Part shown: one piece after another, positions 50,589 through 57,756 of the stretch | Position numbering within the stretch: position 1 is the first letter of the stretch | Layout of the letters: every line of letters begins with the position of its first letter | Source of the DNA: Pseudomonadota bacterium | GTDB taxonomy: Bacteria > Pseudomonadota > Alphaproteobacteria > Reyranellales > Reyranellaceae | Assembly: GCA_020160955.1 (NCBI GenBank) | Contig: JAIUOX010000015.1 | Location: 1-57,756 of the forward strand | Length of the DNA: 57,756 nucleotides | Direction: 5' to 3' | Program-made: the position numbers and the translations under genes | The notes under the pieces: generated by a model | Database searches by the model: none | Told to the model about the DNA's origin: nothing | The model's input: the letters and a program-made list of their open reading frames with translations, nothing else

Positions 50589-51991
50589 GACGCCGGCCGG
50601 CGTCGCGCCAGCGCGACCAGCCGCCACGCCGCCACGCCGGCCAGCATCGCCGCGACCGCGAAACTCGCCGGGACCCAGACCGCGGCGGTGGCGAGACCCT
50701 CGCGCGACACGCCGTGGGCCAGGCCGGCGGCATTCGCCACGGCCCCGGCCAACGCCGCACCGAGCGCGAACCCGGCCTGCTGAACCGTCGCCACCGACGA
50801 CGCCGCGAGGTTCTCCTCGCCGCTCCGGGCGCCGCTCATCACCCGCTGGGCGATGAAGGCCCAGCAGCCGCCCATGCTGGCGCCGACCAGGGCGATCGGG
50901 AGGGCCAGCAGGAGGACGGGCCCGACCGGCAGGAGGAGCGCGAGGCCCGCGAGGCCGACCGCCAGCGCGACGGGCCCGGCCAGCAGCAGCCGGTCGCTGC
51001 GCGCTGCCGACGCCCCGGCGACGACCAGCGACACCACGGTCCAGCCGAACGAGGCGCTGGCCACCATGTAGCCCGCGCCGAGGGCATCGAGACCGTGCAG
51101 CCCCTGCAGGAAGATCGGCACGAAGATCTGCAGCGGGCTGTAGGCGAGGCACATCAGCAGGCACAGCCACAGCCCCACCCCGGTCACGCTGCCGACCGCG
51201 AACGCATCGGTCGGCAACAGCGGGCGCGTCGCCCTTCGATCGACCGCGAGGCAGGCCGCGAGGAACCCGAGCGCGACGACGAACAGGCCGGCCTTCGCGG
51301 CGCTTCCCGTCACCACGGCCATCAGCGACATCGCGGCGATGGCGGCACACACGAGGAGGGCGCGCAGGACAGGGAGGCGCGTAGCCTCGCCGCCCGCGGC
51401 GGCGCGCGGCAGGACGCGCAGCGACACCACGGCCAGCGCCAGCGCGATCGCCGTCACCGCGACGAAGGCGCCGCGCCAGCTGCCGAAGCGCGCGAACAGC
51501 CCGCCGACCAGCGGGCCGACGACGATCGCCAGGCTCCACGCCCCCGACAGCAACGCGAACCCGCGGGCCCACAGGCGTTCCGGGAAGGTGACCCGCACGA
51601 GGACGTAGGCCATGGCGATCAGCAGGCCGCCGCCGAAGCCCTGCACGAACCGGCCGGCGACGATCATCTCCATCGACCCGGCCAGCGCGCAGGCGAGCGC
51701 ACCGAGGCCGAAGAGGATGGCGCCGGCCGAGAACACCGTGCGCGCCCCGAGCGTCGAGGCGAAGTAGCCGGTGGTCGTCGCCGCGACGATCGACGACGCG
51801 AGGAAGGCCGACGACGTCCAGCTCATCAGGGCCGCGCCGCCCAGCGCCTCCACGACCGTGGGCAGGACGGTGGCCAGCATCAGCACGTTCATCGAGTGCA
51901 GCAGCACGCCGCCGACCAGCACGGCGACCGCCGGCAAGGCGGCGGGGCTCAGCAACGCCCGCCAGCCGTCGTCCTGTTCCCCCTTCGACAT
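50585..51991 (-). CDS. Major facilitator superfamily transporter, 468 aa
   Basis: Inner-membrane transporter with about 12-14 hydrophobic segments, like drug/proton antiporters. VLPTVVEALGG and SAFLASSIVAATTTGYFASTLGARTVF (motif A region) open the protein, and GFGGGLLIAMAYVLVRVTFP and GPLVGGLFARFGSWRGAF fit helix 5 motif C. Substrate unknown. The ATG at 51991 is clear and begins a soluble acidic tail. It is divergent from the ogt gene. Confidence 0.87.
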   Translation of the reverse strand: MSKGEQDDGWRALLSPAALPAVAVLVGGVLLHSMNVLMLATVLPTVVEALGGAALMSWTSSAFLASSIVAATTTGYFASTLGARTVFSAGAILFGLGALACALAGSMEMIVAGRFVQGFGGGLLIAMAYVLVRVTFPERLWARGFALLSGAWSLAIVVGPLVGGLFARFGSWRGAFVAVTAIALALAVVSLRVLPRAAAGGEATRLPVLRALLVCAAIAAMSLMAVVTGSAAKAGLFVVALGFLAACLAVDRRATRPLLPTDAFAVGSVTGVGLWLCLLMCLAYSPLQIFVPIFLQGLHGLDALGAGYMVASASFGWTVVSLVVAGASAARSDRLLLAGPVALAVGLAGLALLLPVGPVLLLALPIALVGASMGGCWAFIAQRVMSGARSGEENLAASSVATVQQAGFALGAALAGAVANAAGLAHGVSREGLATAAVWVPASFAVAAMLAGVAAWRLVALARRRPAS

Positions 51992-52080
51992 CGCCGCGAC
52001 TGATCACGCCGCCCCCCGGCGGTCAACAGTCCCCCGCCCCGCCCTTGGCGAAAGGATTCCGCGCGCCAGGCCTCGGTGCC

Positions 52081-52635
52081 ATGCCGTACGATCGCGCCAT
52101 GCCCCAAGCCCGGCCAACCCGCCTCGCGATCGAGCGCCTCGCCACGCCGATCGGCGACCTGCTCGTCGTCAGCGATGACGACGCCGTGCTGCGGGCCGTC
52201 GACTGGAGCGATCACCTGCCCCGCTTTCATCGGCTCCTGAAGCGACACTACGGGCGCACCGACCTCGTCGAACGAGACGCCGGCAGCGTCGCGGCCCGCG
52301 CCCTGCAGGCGTACTTCGCGGGCGACCTCGCGGCGATCGACGCGCTGTCGGTCGCGACCAACGGCACCGACTTCCAGAAGGACGTGTGGCGCACGCTGCG
52401 CGGCATCCCGCCGGGCACCACGATCACCTACGCCGCGTTGGCCCAGCGCTGCGGCCGCCCGGCGGCGGTGCGCGCCGCCGGCTTCGCCAACGGCCAGAAC
52501 CCGATCTCCATCGTGGTCCCCTGCCACCGCGTGGTCGGCAGCGACGGCACGCTGACCGGCTACGGCGGCGGGCTGCATCGCAAGCAATGGCTGCTGCGGC
52601 ACGAAGTGGAAGGTCCCTCGCTGCGCTCGGGATGA
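52081..52635 (+). CDS. ogt: Methylated-DNA-protein-cysteine methyltransferase (Ogt-type)
   Basis: Suicidal DNA repair protein that moves the alkyl group from O6-alkylguanine to its own Cys. The active site is ISIVVPCHRVVGSDGTLTGYGGG with the PCHRV motif; the DNA-binding helix is GTTITYAALAQRCGRPAAVRAAG. The N-terminal domain is Ogt-like (RLATPIGDLLVVSD). Either ATG at 52081 or 52099 could be used; there is no convincing ribosome binding site. The last residues, EGPSLRSG, lie in the palindromic repeat at 52611-52735 and are not part of the normal Ogt fold, so the natural C-terminus has been extended by the repeat. Confidence 0.88.
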   Translation: MPYDRAMPQARPTRLAIERLATPIGDLLVVSDDDAVLRAVDWSDHLPRFHRLLKRHYGRTDLVERDAGSVAARALQAYFAGDLAAIDALSVATNGTDFQKDVWRTLRGIPPGTTITYAALAQRCGRPAAVRAAGFANGQNPISIVVPCHRVVGSDGTLTGYGGGLHRKQWLLRHEVEGPSLRSG

Positions 52636-52735
52636 CAAGAACGGGCACTCGGGATGATGTTCCTCGTCATCCCGAGCGCTAATCCTTGTCATCCCGAGCG
52701 CTAATCCCTGTCATCCCGAGCGCAGCGAGGGACCC
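52611..52735. repeat. Palindromic repeat cluster at the ends of two convergent genes
   Basis: A 25-26 base arm at 52611-52636 is the reverse complement of the arm at 52710-52735. Between them GTCATCCCGAGCGC occurs at 52666, 52688 and 52710, exactly 22 bases apart, and a shorter inverted repeat (CTCGGGATGA at 52648, TCATCCCGAG at 52667) forms an inner hairpin. The ends of both flanking genes are inside the arms. This resembles interspersed palindromic repeats common in some proteobacterial genomes. It may also act as a bidirectional terminator. Confidence 0.85.
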
Positions 52736-53718
52736 TTCACCACGCCCGGCGCGCGCGACGACAGGAAGCTGAACACGCCGTAGCGGCGGCCCTGCCGCAC
52801 CGGCAGGACCTCGTGCAGGAGCGCGGTCGAGAAGACCAGCGCCGCCCCGGCCGGCGGCCGGTACAGCTCGCGCCCGAACTCGGGGAACCAGACTTCGCCG
52901 CCCTGGTACTCGTCGTCCGGGTTGAGGTTGATGCTGAGCGCGAACTGGCGATGCGCCGTGAGGCTGCTGGTGTTGTCGCGATGCCGGCCGAACCGGCCGC
53001 CCTCGTCGGCGTCGTAGCAGCCGACGATCGGCGCTTCGATCACCATCACGCCGATCTGGAAGGCCCGCAGCACCGCCGGCACGACGCGACGCCCGATATC
53101 CTCGCGCAGGCGCGCCAGCAGGCCGGGCTCGTCGACCTCGACGTCGAGGCGGCGCTTCACGTCGCTGTTCACCACGTTGCCGCCCGCCGTACCCACCCGG
53201 TTGGCCAGCTTGTCGCGGCCCCTCCAGTAGTCGAGCAGCGCGCGGCGCAAGGGCGGTTCGACCACGCGCTCGAGCATCAGCACCGGCGCCTGGGCCTGCA
53301 CGAGGTGCGGTGTGCTGGCGTCGTGCAGGCGGGCGACCTCGCCCAGCACGGCGGCGACGCCCGGCGGCGCGAGCACGGCCGCCACGCGGTCCGCCGGGTC
53401 GACGACGACGGCGGCCGGCGGCGCCACGCCGAAGGCCGCGGCGAAGTCGCCGGCGCGGTCCACCAGGGTCGTCGCATGGCCCGCGACCGGCAGCGCCGTC
53501 ACGACGATGAGGTCCGCGTCCTGCACGGCCAGCGCGTCGGACAGCAGGCTCGCGGCGCCGTCCGACAGCACGCCCAGCCAGTAGACGCGAACCCGGCCAC
53601 ACGCGGTGGCGTCGAAGGAATCGAACAGGCCGCCACCCGCCACCGGCAGGGTGATGCGCGGCATCCAGTCACCGACCTCGACCTTGGGGGCGCTGCGATT
53701 TCCAGCCATGGCATCCAT
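52711..53718 (-). CDS. 2-oxoglutarate/Fe(II) oxygenase with N-terminal peroxiredoxin-like domain, 335 aa
   Basis: Residues 1 to about 125 look like an AhpC/TSA thioredoxin-fold domain (VEVGDWMPRITLP, then VVVDPADRVAAVL) that lacks the peroxidatic Cys. Residues about 150-330 are a prolyl-4-hydroxylase-type 2OG oxygenase: GRFGRHRDNTSS gives HxD, GGEVWFPEFG, then ALLHEVLPVRQGRRYGVFSF supplies the distal His and the 2OG Arg. Such proteins hydroxylate proteins or small molecules. The ATG at 53718 starts MDAMAGN. The C-terminus KGPSLRSG comes from the palindromic repeat. Substrate unknown. Confidence 0.83.
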   Translation of the reverse strand: MDAMAGNRSAPKVEVGDWMPRITLPVAGGGLFDSFDATACGRVRVYWLGVLSDGAASLLSDALAVQDADLIVVTALPVAGHATTLVDRAGDFAAAFGVAPPAAVVVDPADRVAAVLAPPGVAAVLGEVARLHDASTPHLVQAQAPVLMLERVVEPPLRRALLDYWRGRDKLANRVGTAGGNVVNSDVKRRLDVEVDEPGLLARLREDIGRRVVPAVLRAFQIGVMVIEAPIVGCYDADEGGRFGRHRDNTSSLTAHRQFALSINLNPDDEYQGGEVWFPEFGRELYRPPAGAALVFSTALLHEVLPVRQGRRYGVFSFLSSRAPGVVKGPSLRSG

Positions 53719-53781
53719 TGCTCGCTGGATGCCAGTATGACGGCCGCGACCGCCGGCCGGGTTTCAGGTTGCTGACACACA

Positions 53782-53812
53782 CGGTGTGCGCCGGCACGTC
53801 GCCGGCACACCG
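53782..53812 (-). terminator. Hairpin after the sulfite-reduction operon
   Basis: A near-perfect inverted repeat, CGGTGTGCGCCGGC against GCCGGCACACCG, 24 bases beyond the DUF934 stop on the minus strand. No T run follows. It separates that operon from the 2OG-oxygenase gene. Confidence 0.4.
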
Positions 53813-53835
53813 CCGACACACCGGGTGAAGCGTGC

Positions 53836-54282
53836 CTACTCGGCGGCGGCGCGGTGCCGGGTCGCCAGCCGGCTCATGCCCGCCGTGACCCGGCCATCGC
53901 CGGTCGGCTGGTAGACCACGCTGTACAGCGACGACGCCTTGCCCAGCGCCTCGCCGAAGCCCTTCTGCTCGCTCTCGAACGAGTCGAAGCCGCAGCGCAG
54001 CAGGAACGGCAGCTGGTCCTGCAGCACGCCGCCGGTGGCGCGCAGTTCGCCGGTGTAGCCCAGCCGCTCGCGCAGCAGGCGGGCCTGGCTGTAGGCGCGG
54101 CCGTCGTTGAACTTCGGGAAGTGCAGCACCACCAGGCGCAGCGCGCCGACACGCTCCGCGAGCGCCTCGACGTCGTCGGTGTTGGCCAGCGCGACCGCCG
54201 GCCAGGCCGGCCGCTGCCGCCACTCGTCGAGTGTCAGCGGTTCGAGGACGGACGTGCTTTCGCGTTGGCTATACAGCGGCAT
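53836..54282 (-). CDS. DUF934 domain protein linked to sulfite reduction, 148 aa
   Basis: Conserved small protein found next to nitrite/sulfite reductases in proteobacteria; role not established, proposed in sulfite reduction. Typical segments are LTLDEWRQRPAW, LVVLHFPKFNDGRAYSQARLLRERLGY and FLLRCGFDSFES. The ATG at 54282 lies 14 bases inside the end of cysI, so they are coupled. In many relatives cysH follows; here the operon ends in a hairpin. Confidence 0.88.
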   Translation of the reverse strand: MPLYSQRESTSVLEPLTLDEWRQRPAWPAVALANTDDVEALAERVGALRLVVLHFPKFNDGRAYSQARLLRERLGYTGELRATGGVLQDQLPFLLRCGFDSFESEQKGFGEALGKASSLYSVVYQPTGDGRVTAGMSRLATRHRAAAE

Positions 54283-55945
54283 AGACGCGCTCCTTGAAGG
54301 GCTGGAGTCCGACGCGACGGACGGTGTCGACGAAGCGCTCGCCGGCGGTCCGGTTGTCGAGGTAGGTCGCGACCAGCGCATCGACCGCCTCGACCACGCG
54401 GTCGGCGCCGACCGCCGGGCCAAGGATGGTGCCCAGCGCCGTCTGGCCGAAATCGACGTCGCCGCCCAGCGTCAGCTGGTAGAGCTCGACGCCGTTCTTG
54501 TCGACGCCGAGGATACCGATGTGGCCGACATGGTGATGGCCGCAGGCGTTGATGCAGCCCGAGATCTTGATCTTGAGGTCGCCGATGTCGTGCTGCCGCG
54601 CGATCTCCGCGAAGTGCGTCGACAGGCGCTGCGCCACCGGGATCGAGCGCGCGTTGGCCAGCGCGCAGTAGTCGAGGCCCGGGCAGGCGATGATGTCGGT
54701 GATCTTGCCGACGTTGGCCTCGGCGAACCCCAGCCGGTCGAGCGCCCGCCAGACGTCCGGCAGGTCGGCGACCGCGACGTGCGGCAACACCAGGTTCTGC
54801 TCGTGGCTGACCCGGATCTCGGCCTGGCTGTAGCGCTCGGCGATGTCGGCGACGCCTTCCATCTGGGCCGCGCTCGCGTCGCCCGGCGGCGCGCCGGCCG
54901 GCTTCAGCGAGGCCGTCACGATGGCATGGCCGGGCACCCGGTGCGGCGCGACGTTGGACTTGAGCCACTGCGCGAAGGCCGGGTTCTCGAGCCGGAGCGC
55001 CTCGACCGCCGGCTCGATCGCCGGCCGCTTGCGCAAGGCGGGACCGGCGAACTGGCGGGCGATCGCCTCGATCGTCTCGGCCGGCAGGCGCAGCGCGCCG
55101 TCGCGGATCGCGGCGAACTCGGCCTCGACGTCCTCGCGCATCTTCTCGACGCCGATCTCGTGCACCAGGATCTTGATGCGCGACTTGTAGAGATTGTCGC
55201 GCCGGCCGTACTGGTTGTAGACGCGCAGCGTCGCCTCGAGGTAGGCGAGCAGCTCGTCCTTGGGCAGGAAGGCGCGCAGCGTCTTGCCGATCATCGGCGT
55301 ACGGCCCAGCCCGCCGCCGACGATCACCTCGAAGCCGACCTCGCCCGCCTCATTGCGCCACAGGCGCAGGCCGACGTCGTGCACGCGCACCGCCGCCCGG
55401 TCGTTCGGCGAGCCGGTGATCGCGATCTTGAACTTGCGCGGCAGGAAGCTGAACTCGGGATGCAGCGTCGACCACTGGCGCACGATCTCGCACCAGATGC
55501 GCGGGTCCTCGATCTCGTCGACCGCGGCCCCGGCGAAGTGATCGGCCGTGACGTTGCGGATCAGGTTGCCCGAGGTCTGGATGGCGTGCATGTCGACCTC
55601 GGCCAGGGCCGCCAGCGCGTCCGGCGCCTCTTCCAGCTTGATCCAGTTGAGCTGCAGGTTCTGCCGGGTCGTGAAGTGGCCGTAGCCGCGATCGAAGCGG
55701 CGCGAGATCTCGGCCAGCTTGCGCAGCTGGCGCGACGACAGCGTGCCGTAGGGAATGGCGATCCGCAGCATGTAGGCATGCAGCTGCAGGTACAGGCCGT
55801 TGGTCAGGCGTAGCGGCTTGAACTGGTCCTCGGTGAGCTCGCCCGACAGGCGGCGGCGCACCTGGTCGCGGAACTGCGCGACGCGCTCGGCGACCAGCGC
55901 GCGGTCGTAGCTGTCGTAGCGATAGAAATGCTGGCCGTCAGGCAT
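54269..55945 (-). CDS. cysI: Nitrite/sulfite reductase hemoprotein (CysI-like)
   Basis: Siroheme and 4Fe-4S enzyme reducing sulfite to sulfide. The 558-residue protein has two ferredoxin-like half domains (GYGHFTTRQNLQLNWIKLEE, LPHVAVADLPDVW) and the cluster motif CPGLDYC followed by SGCINACGHHHVG, the four Cys that bind the cluster and siroheme. Substrate-binding Arg and Lys regions (RRFDRGYGHFTTRQ, KFKIAITGS) are conserved. It starts in the last eight bases of the DUF2849 gene. Nitrite reductase activity is possible, but the operon with DUF934 points to assimilatory sulfite reduction. Confidence 0.92.
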   Translation of the reverse strand: MPDGQHFYRYDSYDRALVAERVAQFRDQVRRRLSGELTEDQFKPLRLTNGLYLQLHAYMLRIAIPYGTLSSRQLRKLAEISRRFDRGYGHFTTRQNLQLNWIKLEEAPDALAALAEVDMHAIQTSGNLIRNVTADHFAGAAVDEIEDPRIWCEIVRQWSTLHPEFSFLPRKFKIAITGSPNDRAAVRVHDVGLRLWRNEAGEVGFEVIVGGGLGRTPMIGKTLRAFLPKDELLAYLEATLRVYNQYGRRDNLYKSRIKILVHEIGVEKMREDVEAEFAAIRDGALRLPAETIEAIARQFAGPALRKRPAIEPAVEALRLENPAFAQWLKSNVAPHRVPGHAIVTASLKPAGAPPGDASAAQMEGVADIAERYSQAEIRVSHEQNLVLPHVAVADLPDVWRALDRLGFAEANVGKITDIIACPGLDYCALANARSIPVAQRLSTHFAEIARQHDIGDLKIKISGCINACGHHHVGHIGILGVDKNGVELYQLTLGGDVDFGQTALGTILGPAVGADRVVEAVDALVATYLDNRTAGERFVDTVRRVGLQPFKERVYAAV

Positions 55946-56252
55946 AGCGCACCGCCTCCGCCGCGATCGCGTCGAAGGTCAGGCCCGAGGCGCGGATCTT
56001 CTCGCGCAGGCTGACCGGCTCGATCGTGCCGTCGGCCTCCTCGGTAACGGCGACGAGGAACGGATCGATCACGCCGAAGCCGTTGTCCCGCGCCTGTCCC
56101 AGCAGGCGCTCGCCGGCCTCGGCATCGCGCGCCACCGCGGCGCGCGCCAGCCGATCGGTCCACTGCCCGGCGGCGTCGAGGAACACCACGACGCCATCGA
56201 CCAGGCGATTGGCGGAGACGACCGCGAGGTCGCCGGTGAGGTTCTTGGCCAT
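55938..56252 (-). CDS. DUF2849 domain protein, 104 aa
   Basis: Small conserved protein almost always found between cysG and cysI in alphaproteobacteria. Seen here as KNLTGDLAVVSANRLVDGVVVFLDAAGQW and PFLVAVTEEADGTIEPVSLREKIRASG. It has no known activity; an accessory role in siroheme insertion or reductase function is inference from context. Its ATG overlaps the cysG stop by one base (TGATG), and its end overlaps the cysI start by eight bases. Confidence 0.9.
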   Translation of the reverse strand: MAKNLTGDLAVVSANRLVDGVVVFLDAAGQWTDRLARAAVARDAEAGERLLGQARDNGFGVIDPFLVAVTEEADGTIEPVSLREKIRASGLTFDAIAAEAVRYA

Positions 56253-57589
56253 CAGGACACCTTTACGAGGGGAAGCGGTTCGGCGGCGGCGAGCGCGGCG
56301 ACGTCGCCGACGACGATCAGGCTGGGGCCGGCGCCAGGACCGGTATGGCGGGCGGCGAGCCGCGCGAGGTCGGACAGCCGGCCGGACGAGACGCGCTCGT
56401 CGGGTCGCGTGCCGTTCTCGATGACGGCCACCGGCAGCGCGGGATCGGCGCCGGCCGCCAGCAGGCGGTCGCGCACCGACGCCGCCTCGGCGGCGCCCAT
56501 GTAGATCGCCAGCGTGTGGCCCGGCCGGGCCAGCGCCGGCCACGCGGCGGCCGGGCTGCCCTCGGCGGCGTGCCCCGACACGAAGGTCACGGCGGACGCG
56601 ACGCGGCGATGGGTCAGCGGGATGCCGGCCGAGGCCGAGCAGCCGAGCGCCGCGGTAACGCCCGGCACGACCGAGAACGCCACGCCCGCGGCCTGCAGCG
56701 CCTCGACTTCCTCGCCGCCGCGCCCGAACACGTAGGGATCGCCCGCCTTGAGGCGTACCACCGTCTCGCCAGCCCGCGCCCGGCGCACCAGCTCGGCATT
56801 GATCTCCGACTGCGGCCACTGCGACTGGCCACGGCGCTTGCCGACGGACACCAGCTCCGCGTCGCGACGGGCGCGCGCCAGCACCGCCGGGGGAACCAGC
56901 TCGTCGTGCAGGATGACATCGGCCTCGCGCAGCAGCTGGACCGCGCGCAGGGTCAGCAGGTCGGGATCGCCGGGACCGGCGCCGACGATGTGGACGATGC
57001 CCGGCGCCACGGTCTCGGTGCGCGCGGCGTCGAGTTCGCCCAGCGCGGCGCGACGCGCCCCGGCGTCGTCGCCGTCGAGCACCAGCCGGGCCACCGGCCC
57101 CTCGGCCATCCGCCGCCACAGGCGGCGGCGCTGGCCGGGATCGGAGACCAGGGCATTGACCTGCGCCCGGAACGACGCGGCCAGCCGCGCGAGGTTGCCG
57201 ACCCGCTCGGGCAGCACCGCCTCGATGCGGGCGCGCAGGCTGGCGGCCAGCGTCGGCGAGGCACCGCCGGTCGAGATCGCGACCACCACGTCGCCGCGAT
57301 CGACGATGGCCGGCAGGATGAAGTCGCACAGCGCGGGCCGGTCGATGACGTTCACAGGGACGCGGGCGGCGCGGGCAACGGCCTGCGCCGCGGTGTCCCG
57401 CGCAAGGTCGCCGGTGGCGACGAAGGCCGCGACGGCGCCGGCGAGATCGGCCGGCGCCGGCGCCGCGACCTGCCGGACCTCGGCGCCGGCGGCACGCACC
57501 AGCGCGACCCGGCGCTCGGCGGCCGGTCCCTCGCCCACCACCACGACCGGGCGGCCGGCGAGGTCGAAGAAAAGCGGCAGGTGGTTCAC
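56252..57589 (-). CDS. cysG: Siroheme synthase CysG (methyltransferase plus precorrin-2 dehydrogenase/ferrochelatase)
   Basis: Makes siroheme from uroporphyrinogen III. Residues 1 to about 200 are the bifunctional dehydrogenase/ferrochelatase (FFDLAGRPVVVVGEGPAAERRVAL, VVVAISTGGASP). Residues about 205-445 are the SAM uroporphyrinogen methyltransferase: VHIVGAGPGDPDLLTLRAVQLL, VRLKAGDPYVFGRGGEEVEAL and VVPGVTAALGCSASAGIPLTHR. The GTG start at 57589 overlaps the stop of a 36-codon ORF (GTGA), and places the first strand where expected. An in-frame extension upstream to 57754 is low-complexity. It supplies siroheme for the reductase in the same operon. Confidence 0.92.
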   Translation of the reverse strand: MNHLPLFFDLAGRPVVVVGEGPAAERRVALVRAAGAEVRQVAAPAPADLAGAVAAFVATGDLARDTAAQAVARAARVPVNVIDRPALCDFILPAIVDRGDVVVAISTGGASPTLAASLRARIEAVLPERVGNLARLAASFRAQVNALVSDPGQRRRLWRRMAEGPVARLVLDGDDAGARRAALGELDAARTETVAPGIVHIVGAGPGDPDLLTLRAVQLLREADVILHDELVPPAVLARARRDAELVSVGKRRGQSQWPQSEINAELVRRARAGETVVRLKAGDPYVFGRGGEEVEALQAAGVAFSVVPGVTAALGCSASAGIPLTHRRVASAVTFVSGHAAEGSPAAAWPALARPGHTLAIYMGAAEAASVRDRLLAAGADPALPVAVIENGTRPDERVSSGRLSDLARLAARHTGPGAGPSLIVVGDVAALAAAEPLPLVKVS

Positions 57590-57696
57590 GACACCGTCAC
57601 GCGCAGCAGGACGTGGAAACCCAGCAGGGCCGCCGCCTGGCCGGCCGACCAGGCCCACGGGCGGGCGGCCGGAAAACGCTGGAAAATCTGGGACAT
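57586..57696 (-). CDS. Small ORF upstream of cysG, 36 aa
   Basis: An ATG-initiated 37-codon frame ending in a TGA that overlaps the cysG GTG. The peptide begins MSQIFQRFPAARPWAW and continues into GQAAALLGFHVLLRV, a mildly hydrophobic tail that could lie at the membrane. The tight overlap would couple cysG translation to it. No family recognised. It could be a leader peptide or a microprotein; codon composition alone does not settle it. Confidence 0.4.
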   Translation of the reverse strand: MSQIFQRFPAARPWAWSAGQAAALLGFHVLLRVTVS

Positions 57697-57756
57697 GTAT
57701 ACGACTCCGCCGGATCCTCGGCTGACCCCTTGGATCTGGCGCTTGATCGCACATCC

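Noticed and set aside
49464..52007. 847-codon leftward open frame
   Set aside because: Covers the nucleoside hydrolase, the C26 gene and the MFS gene in wrong frames; low-complexity.
52666..52702. Possible CRISPR-like spaced repeats
   Set aside because: Only three 14-base cores spaced 22 bases with nearly identical spacers; no cas genes; forms part of a palindromic repeat.
1..57756. Insertion sequences, integrases, phage genes, tRNA or rRNA genes
   Set aside because: None seen on either strand by motif or structure; absence by eye is not a substitute for a search.

Overview
The window is high-GC DNA with dense, often overlapping genes. Gene content points to an alphaproteobacterium: a surA-pdxA-rsmA run, a MipZ-type division ATPase, a cysG-DUF2849-cysI-DUF934 sulfite-reduction operon, and CyaY. 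A Rhodospirillales-like member is my best guess, but nothing here fixes the genus. I saw no tRNA, rRNA, CRISPR array, transposase or phage gene.

Region 1 (1-871) is the N-terminal part of leucyl aminopeptidase, running off the left edge. Region 2 (about 1,030-26,770) is a 26 kb surface-glycan or protein-glycosylation locus. It holds a nucleotide-sugar dehydrogenase, several glycosyltransferases (one a GT2-GT41 fusion), a TPR protein, a two-gene ABC-2 glycan exporter, FkbM and other methyltransferases, two related SDR epimerase/reductases, a cobalamin-type radical SAM enzyme with an aldo/keto reductase, and a two-subunit thiamine-diphosphate enzyme. Inside it lies what looks like a GDP-heptose pathway: an HddA-like heptose-7-phosphate kinase, a fused HddC-like guanylyltransferase plus GmhB-like phosphatase, a GMD-like 4,6-dehydratase, and an RmlC-like 3,5-epimerase resembling the Campylobacter 6-deoxyheptose enzymes. 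The sedoheptulose-7-phosphate isomerase GmhA is not in the window. The likely product is a GDP-6-deoxyheptose or a further modified relative.

Region 3 (26,944-33,285) is housekeeping: surA, pdxA, rsmA, a PlsC-like acyltransferase, then gmk and yicC on the opposite strand, and an SDR. In many alphaproteobacteria surA is preceded by lptD and, further up, by lptF/lptG and pepA. Here the glycan locus sits between pepA and surA.

Region 4 (33,288-46,272) is mixed: a VWA protein, two tandem SGNH hydrolases, an FkbM methyltransferase paralogous to the one at 25.7 kb, an MFS transporter, MipZ downstream of a molybdopterin oxidoreductase, a membrane protein with a ClpP-like domain, a 49-residue membrane microprotein next to an AT-rich patch, an ABC exporter, a secreted dienelactone hydrolase-like protein and CyaY. 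Region 5 (46,421-52,635) has rpmE, a second molybdopterin oxidoreductase, a nucleoside hydrolase, a peptidase C26 amidotransferase-like protein, an MFS transporter and an Ogt-type DNA repair protein. Region 6 (52,611-57,696) starts with a palindromic repeat that supplies the C-termini of two convergent genes, then a 2-oxoglutarate oxygenase, and then the siroheme/sulfite-reduction operon read leftward from a 36-codon upstream ORF.

Promoter and terminator entries are pattern calls by eye and have low to moderate confidence. Product names rest on motifs and remembered family resemblance, not on a search.
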